This document shows, one piece after another, positions 1-6,598 of a DNA stretch of 16,667 nucleotides (positions are counted from its first letter, which is position 1; each line of letters starts with the position of its first letter). The notes under the pieces are model-generated. The model worked only from the letters and a program-made list of their open reading frames with translations. It searched no databases and was not told the origin of the DNA. Both the position numbers and the translations under genes were made by a program. Origin of the DNA: Actinomycetota bacterium (GTDB lineage: Bacteria > Actinomycetota > Thermoleophilia > Miltoncostaeales > Miltoncostaeaceae); the NCBI GenBank assembly GCA_947475125.1, contig CANJMX010000018.1:1-16667 (forward strand), given 5' to 3'.

Positions 1-797
1 ACGGACACCCCACGGGCCTTGGCGAGGCGGATCTCCTCCACCGTCTCGCGTGCGGACACGTGACAAATGTGGATGCGGGCCCCCTCATACGCTGCCAATG
101 AGCAGTCGCGCGCCACCTGAACCGCCTCCGACACGCCAGGAATGCCGGCGAGCCCGATACGGGCGGAAATGACGCCCTCATGCATCACCCCGGTGCCCGA
201 GAGGCTCATGTCCTCCTCGTGCAGCGTGAACAGCAGATCAGCGGCCTTCTGATACTGCAGTGCCCGGCGCATCACCGATGCGTTGGCGACAGGCACGCCG
301 TCATCCGACAGCGCCGCCGCACCGGCCTCGGCCAGATCGCCGTGCTCGGTGAGCTGGTCGCCCATCTGCCCCACCGTAATTGCAGGGATGAAGCCGGTGG
401 GCACCACGGCCTCGCGCGCGGCGCGGTCAAGCAGCGACCCGAGAATGCTGGGGCTGTCAGTGGGTGGCTGGGTGTTCGGCATCGCCAGCACGGTCACCAC
501 GCCGCCGGCCGCAGCGCTGGCGGTGCCGGTGGCGATGTCCTCAGCGTGTTCCTTGCCCGGCGTGCGCAGGTGCACGTGCACGTCCACAAGGCCCGGGATG
601 ACGGTGAGTCCGGTGCCATCAACCACTTCGAGCCCATCGGGGTCGCCCCCGATGACGCCGTCGCGGATAACCAGATCGCCCTCGCGGTCGATGCCGGCGG
701 CCGGGTCAAGGATCCGCGCGCCGCGGATGACGACGTTGGCAAGCGCACCGGGGCGCTGTGGCAACCGCACCCGCGGATTGGGCACATGGGTGATCAT
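1..797 (-). CDS. pyrC: Dihydroorotase, class I (3' end outside the window)
   Basis: Third step of de novo pyrimidine synthesis: reversible cyclisation of N-carbamoyl-aspartate to dihydroorotate in the cytoplasm. About 265 codons are visible and the C-terminus lies beyond the left edge. Metal-site signatures can be read: VDVHVHLR at about residues 71-78 (first His pair plus substrate Arg), then LSDDG, LHEED and HICHVSA, which supply the later Asp/His ligands of class I enzymes. The ATG overlaps the pyrB stop as ATGA, and GGAGG lies 4 nt upstream, so translation is probably coupled to pyrB. The N-terminus carries about 20 residues before the usual 'VVIRGARILDP' start of the family; no better start codon is available. 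Identity is near certain; only completeness is unknown. Confidence 0.95.
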   Translation of the reverse strand, partial: MITHVPNPRVRLPQRPGALANVVIRGARILDPAAGIDREGDLVIRDGVIGGDPDGLEVVDGTGLTVIPGLVDVHVHLRTPGKEHAEDIATGTASAAAGGVVTVLAMPNTQPPTDSPSILGSLLDRAAREAVVPTGFIPAITVGQMGDQLTEHGDLAEAGAAALSDDGVPVANASVMRRALQYQKAADLLFTLHEEDMSLSGTGVMHEGVISARIGLAGIPGVSEAVQVARDCSLAAYEGARIHICHVSARETVEEIRLAKARGVS

Positions 798-1750
798 GCG
801 GCCTCCAATGTGACGCCGGGCACGCCCGGGGCCGCCGTCTGCGACTCACTCAGCACGTCGTAGAGCACCGCCATGCGCACCACCAATCCATTTCCGGCCT
901 GGGCCTCGATGAGCGTCGACGGATCGTCGACCACCTTCCCGCTGATCTCGACCCCGCGATTCACAGGGCCCGCGTGCATCACCCGCTGGCCGGCACGCAG
1001 CCGGCTGTGATTGACCTGGTACATGCGTGCGTACTCCTCCAACGAGGGCACAAACCCACCGGTGCCCATGCGCTCAAGCTGCATGCGAAGTACGTACACG
1101 ACGTCGGCATCTGCGATGTCGCGGATGTCGGCGGACACTTCGGTGCCAAGCGCTTCACCGAGGTGGCGCGGCACCAGCGTGGGGGGCGCGACCACCGTGA
1201 CCTTCGCGCCCATCATGCGAAATGCCGAGATACCCGACCGCGCGACGCGCGAGTGCAGCACGTCGCCCACGAATGCCACGTGCAGCCCCTCGATGGGAGC
1301 GATCTCACGCTGCACCGTGTAGAGGTCAAGCAGTGCCTGGGTGGGATGCTCCCCCGTGCCGTCACCAGCGTTGACCACTGCGGCGCTGGTGTGACGGGCC
1401 ACGACATCGCAGGCTCCAACCTGCGGGTGGCGTACCACGAACACGTCGGGGTCGTAGGCCTCGAGCGTGCGGATGGTGTCCTTAAGGGTCTCGCCTTTGT
1501 CCATGCTGGTGCCGGCACCCTTGATGCTCACCACGTCGGCCGACAGACGCTTCGCCGCGAGTTCGAACGATGTCGACGTGCGGGTGGATGGCTCAAGGAA
1601 CAGGTTGATGACCGTGCGCCCCCGGAGCGTGGGCACCTTCTTGATATCCCGCTCCATCACCTCGCCAAAGCGCTCGGCCGTGCCAAGAATGCGCCCGATA
1701 CCATCGATGTCGAGGTCACCGATGCGGATGAGCGATGAGTGCGCGCTCAT
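794..1750 (-). CDS. pyrB: Aspartate carbamoyltransferase catalytic subunit
   Basis: Condenses carbamoyl phosphate and aspartate to N-carbamoyl-aspartate, the committed step of pyrimidine synthesis. The protein has 318 residues, close to the usual 305-310. Carbamoyl-phosphate loop EPSTRTSTSFE lies at residues 53-63, followed by VFVVRHPQVG, HPTQALLDLYT, GDVLHSRVARS and the aspartate-side HAGPVNRGVEI. The ATG overlaps the pyrR TGA as ATGA; GGAGG sits 7 nt upstream, inside pyrR. Its own TGA overlaps the pyrC ATG in the same way, so pyrR-pyrB-pyrC form one translationally coupled operon. No pyrI regulatory-subunit gene lies beside it, consistent with a class B or C type ATCase and control through PyrR rather than allostery. 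Confidence 0.97.
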   Translation of the reverse strand: MSAHSSLIRIGDLDIDGIGRILGTAERFGEVMERDIKKVPTLRGRTVINLFLEPSTRTSTSFELAAKRLSADVVSIKGAGTSMDKGETLKDTIRTLEAYDPDVFVVRHPQVGACDVVARHTSAAVVNAGDGTGEHPTQALLDLYTVQREIAPIEGLHVAFVGDVLHSRVARSGISAFRMMGAKVTVVAPPTLVPRHLGEALGTEVSADIRDIADADVVYVLRMQLERMGTGGFVPSLEEYARMYQVNHSRLRAGQRVMHAGPVNRGVEISGKVVDDPSTLIEAQAGNGLVVRMAVLYDVLSESQTAAPGVPGVTLEAA

Positions 1751-2295
1751 GCGGTTGCCTCCAACAGGACCTCGTCCGACCCGTCGATCTCTGCCAGGTG
1801 CACCGTGATGCGCTCGCCCGGCCCGGTGGGCAGGTTGCGGCCCACGTAGTCGGGACGGATGGGCAGTTCACGGTGCCCCCGGTCAACGAGCACCGCGAGT
1901 TCCACAAGCGGGGGCCGACCGTAATCGAACACGGCGTCGATGGCGGCGCGGATGGTGCGCCCCGTGAACAGCACGTCGTCCACGAGGATGACCGAGTGCT
2001 TGCCGATGTCGAAGTCGAGCACCGTCTCGCCCACCACCGGCACCACGCCGCGGCGTCCGCCGCCCACACCCACGTCGTCGCGGTACAGGGCGATATCCAC
2101 CGACCCGATGGCCGGGGTGGCACCCGAGAACTCGGTGATGAGTGCGCGGAGGCGATCGGCCAGCGGCACGCCGCGTGTGTGCAGCCCCACCAGCGCGATT
2201 GCAGATGGGTCGGGGTGATGCTCCACGATCTCGTGGGCAATACGCGCGATCGTCCGCCGGCATTGTTCGGCGTCAATCAAAACCTTGGCAGCCAT
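1747..2295 (-). CDS. pyrR: PyrR bifunctional regulator / uracil phosphoribosyltransferase
   Basis: Uridine-nucleotide-responsive RNA-binding regulator of pyr mRNA, often with secondary uracil phosphoribosyltransferase activity. The protein has 182 residues, typical of the family. The PRPP-binding loop VILVDDVLFTGRT is at residues 102-114; GLHTRGVPLADRL (about 37-49) and LVDRGHRELPIRPDYVG are further PyrR signatures. It is the first enzyme-sized gene of the pyr operon and lies directly behind its expected RNA target. The start ATG has no recognisable Shine-Dalgarno; a 16-codon leader ORF stops 4 nt before it, so initiation probably depends on ribosomes ending the leader. Identity is very secure. 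Confidence 0.96.
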   Translation of the reverse strand: MAAKVLIDAEQCRRTIARIAHEIVEHHPDPSAIALVGLHTRGVPLADRLRALITEFSGATPAIGSVDIALYRDDVGVGGGRRGVVPVVGETVLDFDIGKHSVILVDDVLFTGRTIRAAIDAVFDYGRPPLVELAVLVDRGHRELPIRPDYVGRNLPTGPGERITVHLAEIDGSDEVLLEATA

Positions 2296-2299
2296 GGCG

Positions 2300-2350
2300 C
2301 TACCCGTTCGGGGGTGCGAAGAGTCCGGGCAGGGACTGGGATGCGCTCAT
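2300..2350 (-). CDS. pyr operon leader peptide (16 aa), putative
   Basis: Reads MSASQSLPGLFAPPNG and then TAG. It starts with ATG behind a very good Shine-Dalgarno (GGAAGGAG, 7 nt spacer), the only strong ribosome site in front of pyrR. The stop codon lies 4 nt before the pyrR ATG in a different frame. The 3' arm of the PyrR-binding hairpin directly abuts and partly merges into this ribosome site. I infer that the leader is translated and passes ribosomes to pyrR, so blocking the leader site would silence the whole operon. PyrR-dependent translational repression is known in Mycobacterium smegmatis; whether it uses the same leader layout is not something I can verify here. Confidence 0.6.
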   Translation of the reverse strand: MSASQSLPGLFAPPNG

Positions 2351-2364
2351 GTGACTGCTCCTTC

Positions 2365-2382
2365 CCGGCCTCACAGGACCGG
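2365..2382 (-). promoter_or_regulatory. PyrR-binding RNA hairpin in the pyr leader
   Basis: On the minus strand the RNA reads CCGG-U-CC-UGUGA-GG-CCGG: a lower CCGG/CCGG stem, a bulged U, an upper CC/GG pair and the loop UGUGA. The core GGUCCUGUGAGGCC fits the Bacillus PyrR consensus ARUCCNGNGAGGYU at 12 of 14 positions, and the two mismatches are a compensated G-C in place of A-U at the stem ends. It lies between the rnz stop codon and the AAGGAG of the leader ORF. No U-run terminator follows, so translational rather than transcriptional control is likely. A possible -10 (TACGCT, 2404-2409, inside the rnz 3' end) is weak and has no clear -35. Confidence 0.85.
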
Positions 2383-2384
2383 CG

Positions 2385-3404
2385 TTAAAGGGTTGCGTCC
2401 GGCAGCGTAGCAGGGGCCTCCGCGGCTCCCCGTCCATCCTCACGGGCCCCGCGACCGAGTCGCTCCTGCACGGGCACAAGCCGCGGCTCACCGCGCTCGC
2501 GGAACGGGATCTCGACCTGATCGAAGTCGCGGGGCACCACCACAGAGCTCACAATCGCCTCGGCCTCACGCCTCACCTCACGTGGCTGCACCCGCGTGCT
2601 GATGTGCGTGAGCGCGAGCATGCGCACCCCGGCATCGCGTGCGAGTACGGCGGCCTCCTCTGCGGTGCTGTGACGCGTCTCGACAGCCCTGTCGCGATCC
2701 TCCGACGTGAACGTGGCCTCGTGCACCAGCAGGTCGGCACCCGTCGCAGCATCCGCCGTGCCCGCGCACGGACGGGTATCTCCCGAGAACACGACGGTGC
2801 GGCCCTCGCGGGCCTCCCCCATCACCTGATCCGGTCGTACCACCGCGCCATCGGCAGCGCGCACCTCGCCGCCGCGCTGCAGCACCCCGAAGTCGGGGCC
2901 CGACTGCACGCCCAGCGCACGTGCCGCGTCCACGTCAAATGCCCCGGGACGGTCCTCCTCCACAAGGGCATACCCCAGGGAGCGGATGCCGTGGTCGGTG
3001 TGGAAGGCCCGCACCTCCATGCCGTCCTCCCGGATGACGGCGCCCGGCGACGCCTCCATCACATCGAGACGGAAGGGCAGTCGGCCGATCACCGGATGCA
3101 GCGTGTCGAGCAGGGACTCAAGGCCCGGCGGGCCCACAAGGAGCAATTCGCGCTCACGCCCGCGCAGGCCGTAGGTCTTGAACATTCCGGGGAGACCGAG
3201 GAAGTGGTCCCCGTGGAGGTGCGTGAGCAGGATGGCGTCGACATCAGTGAGTCCGAGCCCCGAGCGCAGCAACTGGCGCTGCGTGCCTTCGCCGCAGTCG
3301 ATCAGCCAGCGCGCACCACCACGGGCGACGAGCGTTGCGGACGTGCCCCGTGCGGCGCTCGGCACCGACGCGGACGTACCGATGAATGTGACCTGAAGAT
3401 CCAC
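2385..3404 (-). CDS. rnz: Ribonuclease Z (tRNA 3' endonuclease)
   Basis: Metallo-beta-lactamase-fold nuclease that cuts the 3' trailer from tRNA precursors lacking an encoded CCA. The protein has 339 residues, about 30 longer than typical because of a charged C-terminal tail. The zinc-binding motif THLHGDHFLGLPG is at residues 61-73; the N-terminal FIGTSASVPSAARG, then VFSGDT, LLVHEATF, RHSTAEEAA and ALTHIS, complete the metal ligands of the family. The start is GTG with no Shine-Dalgarno; a TAGAGT box ends 6 nt upstream, suggesting a leaderless mRNA. The gene ends right at the PyrR hairpin, so read-through into pyr is possible. The window's tRNA-Arg, also without CCA, would be a natural substrate. 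Confidence 0.95.
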   Translation of the reverse strand: MDLQVTFIGTSASVPSAARGTSATLVARGGARWLIDCGEGTQRQLLRSGLGLTDVDAILLTHLHGDHFLGLPGMFKTYGLRGRERELLLVGPPGLESLLDTLHPVIGRLPFRLDVMEASPGAVIREDGMEVRAFHTDHGIRSLGYALVEEDRPGAFDVDAARALGVQSGPDFGVLQRGGEVRAADGAVVRPDQVMGEAREGRTVVFSGDTRPCAGTADAATGADLLVHEATFTSEDRDRAVETRHSTAEEAAVLARDAGVRMLALTHISTRVQPREVRREAEAIVSSVVVPRDFDQVEIPFRERGEPRLVPVQERLGRGAREDGRGAAEAPATLPDATL

Positions 3405-3741
3405 GGGCTGACTCTATTGGGCGTTGCGGCTTACCGCAGAGGGCGCCTCCCCGTCGGCATCGTGCGCCCGGAGCCAACGAGGGTCGTCGACGACGGAATG
3501 GCAGGCGATGGTACGGCTGGCTTCACCAAGGCCCTGGCGGGAGCGCGAGGGCCTGAAGGAGATCCACCATGATCTGAATACACGTACTGACGGACCCCGC
3601 CATCAATGGATACCACCTGCACCCACAGCCGCGGCCCCATGGCCACTGCCCCTCACCTGTATATCAAGGGGCTGGAGCGCGATGAGTGCTGCCATCAATG
3701 GCCCCTCGTCAACTTCTGGATTACTCCACAATCTCTAGGGC
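3405..3741. other. 337-bp intergenic stretch without a convincing gene
   Basis: Lies between the 3' end of the secreted-protein gene and rnz. It is less GC-biased than its surroundings, and short ORFs here lack the codon-position bias of the neighbours. It holds a perfect 12-bp palindrome GTCGTCGACGAC (3483-3494), a 7-bp inverted repeat AGGCCCT/AGGGCCT with a 12-nt loop (3529-3554), and two copies of GCCATCAATGG about 90 bp apart (near 3599 and 3691), the second extended to the palindromic GCCATCAATGGC. CTAGGCCCTAG overlaps the stop codon of the upstream gene. None is followed by a T-run, so I call no terminator. A decayed gene or an untranslated RNA cannot be excluded. Confidence 0.4.
3411..3416 (-). 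promoter_or_regulatory. Putative -10 box of a leaderless rnz promoter
   Basis: TAGAGT on the minus strand ends 6 nt before the rnz GTG, which would place transcription start at or next to the start codon. No good -35 is visible. A small hairpin (GCGG-TAAG-CCGC) lies just upstream. Support comes mainly from the same pattern recurring in front of other genes in the window. Confidence 0.5.
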
Positions 3742-4722
3742 CTAGTACCACGCCTTGTTTCCAGAGGCGTCGACCCACATTTTCCACCATGTTGCGCCAA
3801 TGACCGTCGTGCACGGCGTGGCGTATGCGATCCAAGTCGAAGGCTGGGGGGAGCCAGGCGTCCAGACGGGTAGTGCTGGCATCCCCGGAAGCGAAGCGCA
3901 CGTAACTCCAAGCCACACTGCCGTGCTGGGAAATGACAATCCCGGAAGCGGAACATTCGGGATCGCCCCGTTGGCGACCGGCCCCCCGCCCGCCCTCATG
4001 AAGCAGTAGTCATAGGCTGAGGCGTAGTCGCTGAAGCTCGTAAACGATGCCCAGTACGAGTCCGTTGGGAAATCGAAACAGTTCCCGTCCGAGGGAGAGG
4101 ACCCGCTGAAGTTGTCGACGACCACCGAGGCGTTGGTCAGGGTCGCGGAGGTGCGAAACCATCGCCGTGCCGCGGTAGCCGACCCGGCCGTCTGTGCACG
4201 CTTCGCGTGCTTGGCAAGCACCCCATTGCTCCCCTCAAGCGCAGTCACGGCGTCGCGCGGCACAGCGGTCATCGTCGCCCGAAGCGATGGGGTGCCGGGT
4301 GTGGCGGCGGATTGGACGATCCTCGGCGAGGACATCGTGGCAATGAAGGTCCTGTCGCCGCCACCGGACGTGTAGTTGATGGCGACGTTTGGGGGGTCTG
4401 CGGCGAAGGAGTCTGCGCCCGGGCGTGACCACAACGCGACGAAGGACTTCATGGGGAGGGCGCCCGCGTCGCGGGCCGGGCGATCGGTGAACCAGGTCAC
4501 CCGATGCTTCGCCGAGCGGATCGGCATGGTGAAGGTGTACGCACCCGCCCTCCCCGTGATTGGGGCCATCTGGGCGGTCTCGCCTTCGAAGACGAACAGG
4601 TATGAGGTCGCGATCCGGGCCTGCTCAGACTTCACCGGCGCAGCGGCGGCCTGAGAGACCCCCGCGAGCACGGCAATGGCAAGGGCTGCTGCAGCAAGTG
4701 CGGTGAGCTCTTTCGTGCGCAT
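3742..4722 (-). CDS. Secreted protein of unknown function
   Basis: 326 residues with a clear signal peptide (hydrophobic Ala/Leu core about 7-27, likely cleavage after AAAA near 28), so it is exported. The first mature half (about 37-155) contains VTWFTDRPAR (75-84), FVALW (94-98) and SFAADPPNVAI (105-115). From memory this 'DRP...FvxxW...DPPN' pattern recurs in a family of uncharacterised secreted bacterial proteins. The second half (about 195-326) is rich in Ser, Trp, Tyr and Pro and has four Cys (215, 240, 275, 304) that could form two disulfides; I recognise no domain there. AGGAG lies 7 nt before the ATG. It stands alone downstream of the tRNA gene. Coding status is secure, function is not. 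Confidence 0.85.
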   Translation of the reverse strand: MRTKELTALAAAALAIAVLAGVSQAAAAPVKSEQARIATSYLFVFEGETAQMAPITGRAGAYTFTMPIRSAKHRVTWFTDRPARDAGALPMKSFVALWSRPGADSFAADPPNVAINYTSGGGDRTFIATMSSPRIVQSAATPGTPSLRATMTAVPRDAVTALEGSNGVLAKHAKRAQTAGSATAARRWFRTSATLTNASVVVDNFSGSSPSDGNCFDFPTDSYWASFTSFSDYASAYDYCFMRAGGGPVANGAIPNVPLPGLSFPSTAVWLGVTCASLPGMPALPVWTPGSPQPSTWIAYATPCTTVIGATWWKMWVDASGNKAWY

Positions 4723-4815
4723 GGGGGATCTCCTGAGGGCTGGGACCTTGCACCGGAGGCTGCCAGACCCCGGAGGCGCATTGTCGCGATGGGGTTCTAC
4801 AGAGCTCCAGACGAG

Positions 4816-4888
4816 TACGCGCGGCAGGATTCGAACCTGCGACCCCTGGCTCCGGAGGCCAGTGCTCTATCCACTGAGCTACGCGCGC
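4816..4888 (-). tRNA. tRNA-Arg (anticodon CCG)
   Basis: The 73-nt cloverleaf folds completely: acceptor GCGCGCG/CGCGCGU, U8-A9, D-arm GCUC...GAGC, anticodon stem CUGGC/GCCAG with loop CUCCGGA (anticodon CCG, reads CGG), five-base variable loop, and T-arm GCAGG-UUCGAAU-CCUGC, discriminator A. The first acceptor pair is G1-U72, a wobble. CCA is not encoded, so 3' processing by RNase Z plus CCA addition is expected. It stands as a single tRNA gene. Confidence 0.97.
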
Positions 4889-4899
4889 TTGCGGGGCCG

Positions 4900-4905
4900 A
4901 GTGTA
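4900..4905 (-). promoter_or_regulatory. Putative -10 box of the tRNA-Arg promoter
   Basis: TACACT on the minus strand, 11 nt before the mature tRNA 5' end, fits TANNNT and would give a short 5' leader for RNase P. No convincing -35 lies upstream; the spacer region contains a G-run. Confidence 0.35.
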
Positions 4906-4939
4906 GCCCCCCCGCCTGGCCATGCCCCTCGTGGTGGCC

Positions 4940-5398
4940 CTACGGGGCGACGTTGATCGTGCCCGCCAAGGCCTTCGGCTTGAGGATGGACACCACCAGG
5001 ATCACCGTGCTCGTGCGGGCGCTGGCGAAGTGGCGCATGCCGGCTGGCTCCACCACACCCTGCCCGGGATGCACCACCCGCGTCTGCCCCGGGCGGATGG
5101 GAATCTTCTTCGGATCCATTCCGGCCCGGGGGATGCTGAGGTATGCGGTACTGCGCTCCACCGTGTAGGTCAGGTCCCCCTGCTGCACCCGCACGAGCTG
5201 CGTACCCGGGTGGTAGTGCAGCGGCAGGGTGGTGCCCTTGGGGATCGTGACCTTGTACATGTTGAGCACATAGCCGGGGGCTCCCTGAGCCGGGGAGCTC
5301 GATACCAGCTCGCGCACCGCCTGGCCAGAAGCGAGCGTTGAGGGGATGGCTGCCATCGCAATACCGATGGCCAGAGCGCGAACAGTGGGGTTTCTCAT
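4940..5398 (-). CDS. Exported cupin-domain protein
   Basis: 152 residues. A short hydrophobic N-terminal segment (about 7-25) looks like a signal peptide, so the protein is probably secreted or periplasmic. The rest is one small cupin barrel: motif 1 LHYHPGTQLVRVQQG (60-74) supplies H61 and H63, with Gln67 where many cupins have Glu; motif 2 PGQGVVEPAGMRHFA (111-125) supplies H123. This points to a metal-binding three-His cupin, but substrate and reaction cannot be inferred. No Shine-Dalgarno: TAGACT ends 7 nt before the ATG, suggesting a leaderless transcript. It is divergent from the 105-aa gene with only 37 bp between start codons. Confidence 0.85.
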   Translation of the reverse strand: MRNPTVRALAIGIAMAAIPSTLASGQAVRELVSSSPAQGAPGYVLNMYKVTIPKGTTLPLHYHPGTQLVRVQQGDLTYTVERSTAYLSIPRAGMDPKKIPIRPGQTRVVHPGQGVVEPAGMRHFASARTSTVILVVSILKPKALAGTINVAP

Positions 5399-5435
5399 AA
5401 ACGTCAGTCTACTGGTGGCCGCTAGAGTCGCTCAC
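5399..5435. promoter_or_regulatory. Compact divergent promoter region with two leaderless -10 boxes
   Basis: Between the two start codons, TAGACT on the minus strand (5406-5411) is 7 nt before the cupin ATG, and TAGAGT on the plus strand (5423-5428) is 7 nt before the ATG of the 105-aa gene. The -10 boxes are only 11 bp apart, so polymerase could hardly occupy both at once; any -35 element would overlap the opposing promoter. Neither gene has a Shine-Dalgarno. Confidence 0.55.
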
Positions 5436-5753
5436 ATGACCGACCCCCGCACATGGAATGTGGCCCTGCCCGAAGGTGCCGAGGCCCCGTTCAGCGTGTG
5501 GGTAAATGGCGAACCACGGCACGAGGGCGAGCATTACACCGTGGAGGGACGGTGGCTCCGGTTCGCCACCCCCCTCGTGCCCAAGATCAAGTCGAAGGGC
5601 TTTGGCCGCAAGATGGTGCTTCTGGCCGGCGTGGGCGTATACGGCGACCAGAAGGCCGACGTGGTTGACCTGCGCTACCAAGTGAACGGAAGCATGCAGC
5701 ACGCAACCGAGCTTCCCATCATTCCGCCGGAAGCACTCGACGCCGACAGCTAG
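5436..5753 (+). CDS. Small conserved-looking protein of unknown function (105 aa)
   Basis: I chose the ATG at 5436 because the leaderless-type TAGAGT box lies 7 nt upstream and any longer reading would overlap the divergent cupin gene. The 105-residue soluble protein has no signal peptide or membrane segment. The beta-rich stretch FSVWVNGEPRHEGEHYTVEG resembles the 'NG..r..g.hY.v.g..i.F' repeat unit seen in small beta-domains, followed by the basic PKIKSKGFGRK and VYGDQKADVVDL. I do not recognise a named family. The TAG stop is interlocked with the convergent SDR gene's stop in CTAG (5750-5753). Codon use matches the neighbours, so it is very likely coding. Confidence 0.8.
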   Translation: MTDPRTWNVALPEGAEAPFSVWVNGEPRHEGEHYTVEGRWLRFATPLVPKIKSKGFGRKMVLLAGVGVYGDQKADVVDLRYQVNGSMQHATELPIIPPEALDADS

Positions 5754-6598
5754 GTCCTGAGGGCGTCCATCAGGTCGTCGTCCCATCGCTGGGAGTGCGT
5801 GAAGCCCGGCGGTGGCGCCACCTCGACCCGCTGATGCGCGGTGAGGGCCTCGACGATGACTCCCCCCATGGCCATTGACGCCATACGCGCCGGCAGGTGG
5901 TCGGGGCGGGACACGCCCCTCGTGGTGCACATGAGGTGCACCAACTCGACCTGCGTGGGCATGGACTCCTCGGCCACTGTGTAGGTGCCCTCTGGCGCTG
6001 CCGATGCCGCGATGATTGCCGTGGCGGCGTCACGGGCGCCGATGACCGCGATGGGGTTGTCACCCGCTCCCACAATGCGAAACCGACGCATCTGCAGCCC
6101 GCGCGACATGTCGCAGATAAATCCGGAGGGGCCATAGGCCCAGGGCAGGCGCACGATCCGTACACCGGGACCCACCAGCGCACGCTCAGCCGCCAGGCCC
6201 GGGCGGGCGATATCGAGAGGACCATCTGCGTCGCCAATCGCGCACGTGCCCATCACCACATCCCGGCCGGCGGCGATGTCGTGAATGATCTCTGCGCCGG
6301 CCTGGGCCTCACGCTCCAACTTGCGCAGGTGTCGCCCGCGTACCGGTGGCGTAATGCGCGGGAGGCCCAGATGGAAGATGACATCGGCGTCCTGTGCCGC
6401 GCGGTCCCACTGGATCGACTCCCCGATGTCGGCACGGATGGTCGTGGCTCCGCGATCGCGAAGCGCCCACGCGCCCCGATCGGTACGGGCAAGCGCCGTG
6501 ACCTCCACACCCTGCTCGAGGAGTGCATCCACCACTGCGCCGCCGATGAGGCCGGTGGCGCCGGTGACGAAGGCCGTTCCCAGTGCCGTGGCGGTCAG
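5750..6598 (-). CDS. NAD(P)-binding extended-SDR-like (epimerase/dehydratase fold) protein
   Basis: Third gene of the riboswitch-led operon, 282 codons if started at the CTG that overlaps the stop of the carrier gene (CTGA). Reading from the next GTG (6535) would delete the dinucleotide-binding loop TGATGLIGG (12-20), so a start upstream is needed, but no ATG, GTG or TTG exists between that loop and the upstream gene; CTG or ACG is the only choice. The fold is supported by RADIGE, VIFHLGLPR (like FHLAA) and IVRLPWAYGPSGF. The catalytic YxxxK is absent: the equivalent stretch reads ARPGLAAERAL (about 131-141). It may bind a nucleotide without classic SDR catalysis, or use other residues. Role in the operon is unknown. 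Confidence 0.85.
   Translation of the reverse strand: MTATALGTAFVTGATGLIGGAVVDALLEQGVEVTALARTDRGAWALRDRGATTIRADIGESIQWDRAAQDADVIFHLGLPRITPPVRGRHLRKLEREAQAGAEIIHDIAAGRDVVMGTCAIGDADGPLDIARPGLAAERALVGPGVRIVRLPWAYGPSGFICDMSRGLQMRRFRIVGAGDNPIAVIGARDAATAIIAASAAPEGTYTVAEESMPTQVELVHLMCTTRGVSRPDHLPARMASMAMGGVIVEALTAHQRVEVAPPPGFTHSQRWDDDLMDALRT

Noticed and set aside
974..1738. Long plus-strand ORF (254 aa) opposite pyrB
   Set aside because: His/Arg/Ala-rich antisense shadow typical of GC-rich DNA; the minus-strand pyrB has all catalytic motifs.
2604..3572. Plus-strand 322-aa ORF opposite rnz
   Set aside because: Antisense shadow of the ribonuclease Z gene; no domain logic and no ribosome site.
3555..3575. 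Strong-looking ribosome site (AAGGAG, 7-nt spacer, ATG) on the plus strand
   Set aside because: The ATG is followed by ATC and then a TGA stop, so no gene starts here; probably chance, or a remnant.
3431..3646. Minus-strand 71-aa ORF between the secreted-protein gene and rnz
   Set aside because: GTG start without ribosome site, low third-position GC compared with neighbours, and Pro/Ser-rich low-information sequence.
3606..3803. Plus-strand 65-aa ORF containing APHLYIKGLERDECCHQWPL
   Set aside because: Part of it looks protein-like, but it runs antisense into the 3' end of the secreted-protein gene, has no ribosome site, and later codons are atypical for this genome.
4723..4815. Possible terminator or repeat between tRNA-Arg and the secreted-protein gene (GCCTCCGG twice, ACCCC/GGGGT)
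   Set aside because: Short GC-rich matches expected by chance; no T-run and no clear hairpin of useful length.
4816..4888. tRNA-Arg as an integration site for a mobile element
   Set aside because: No integrase, no direct repeat of the tRNA 3' end nearby and no change in gene character on either side.
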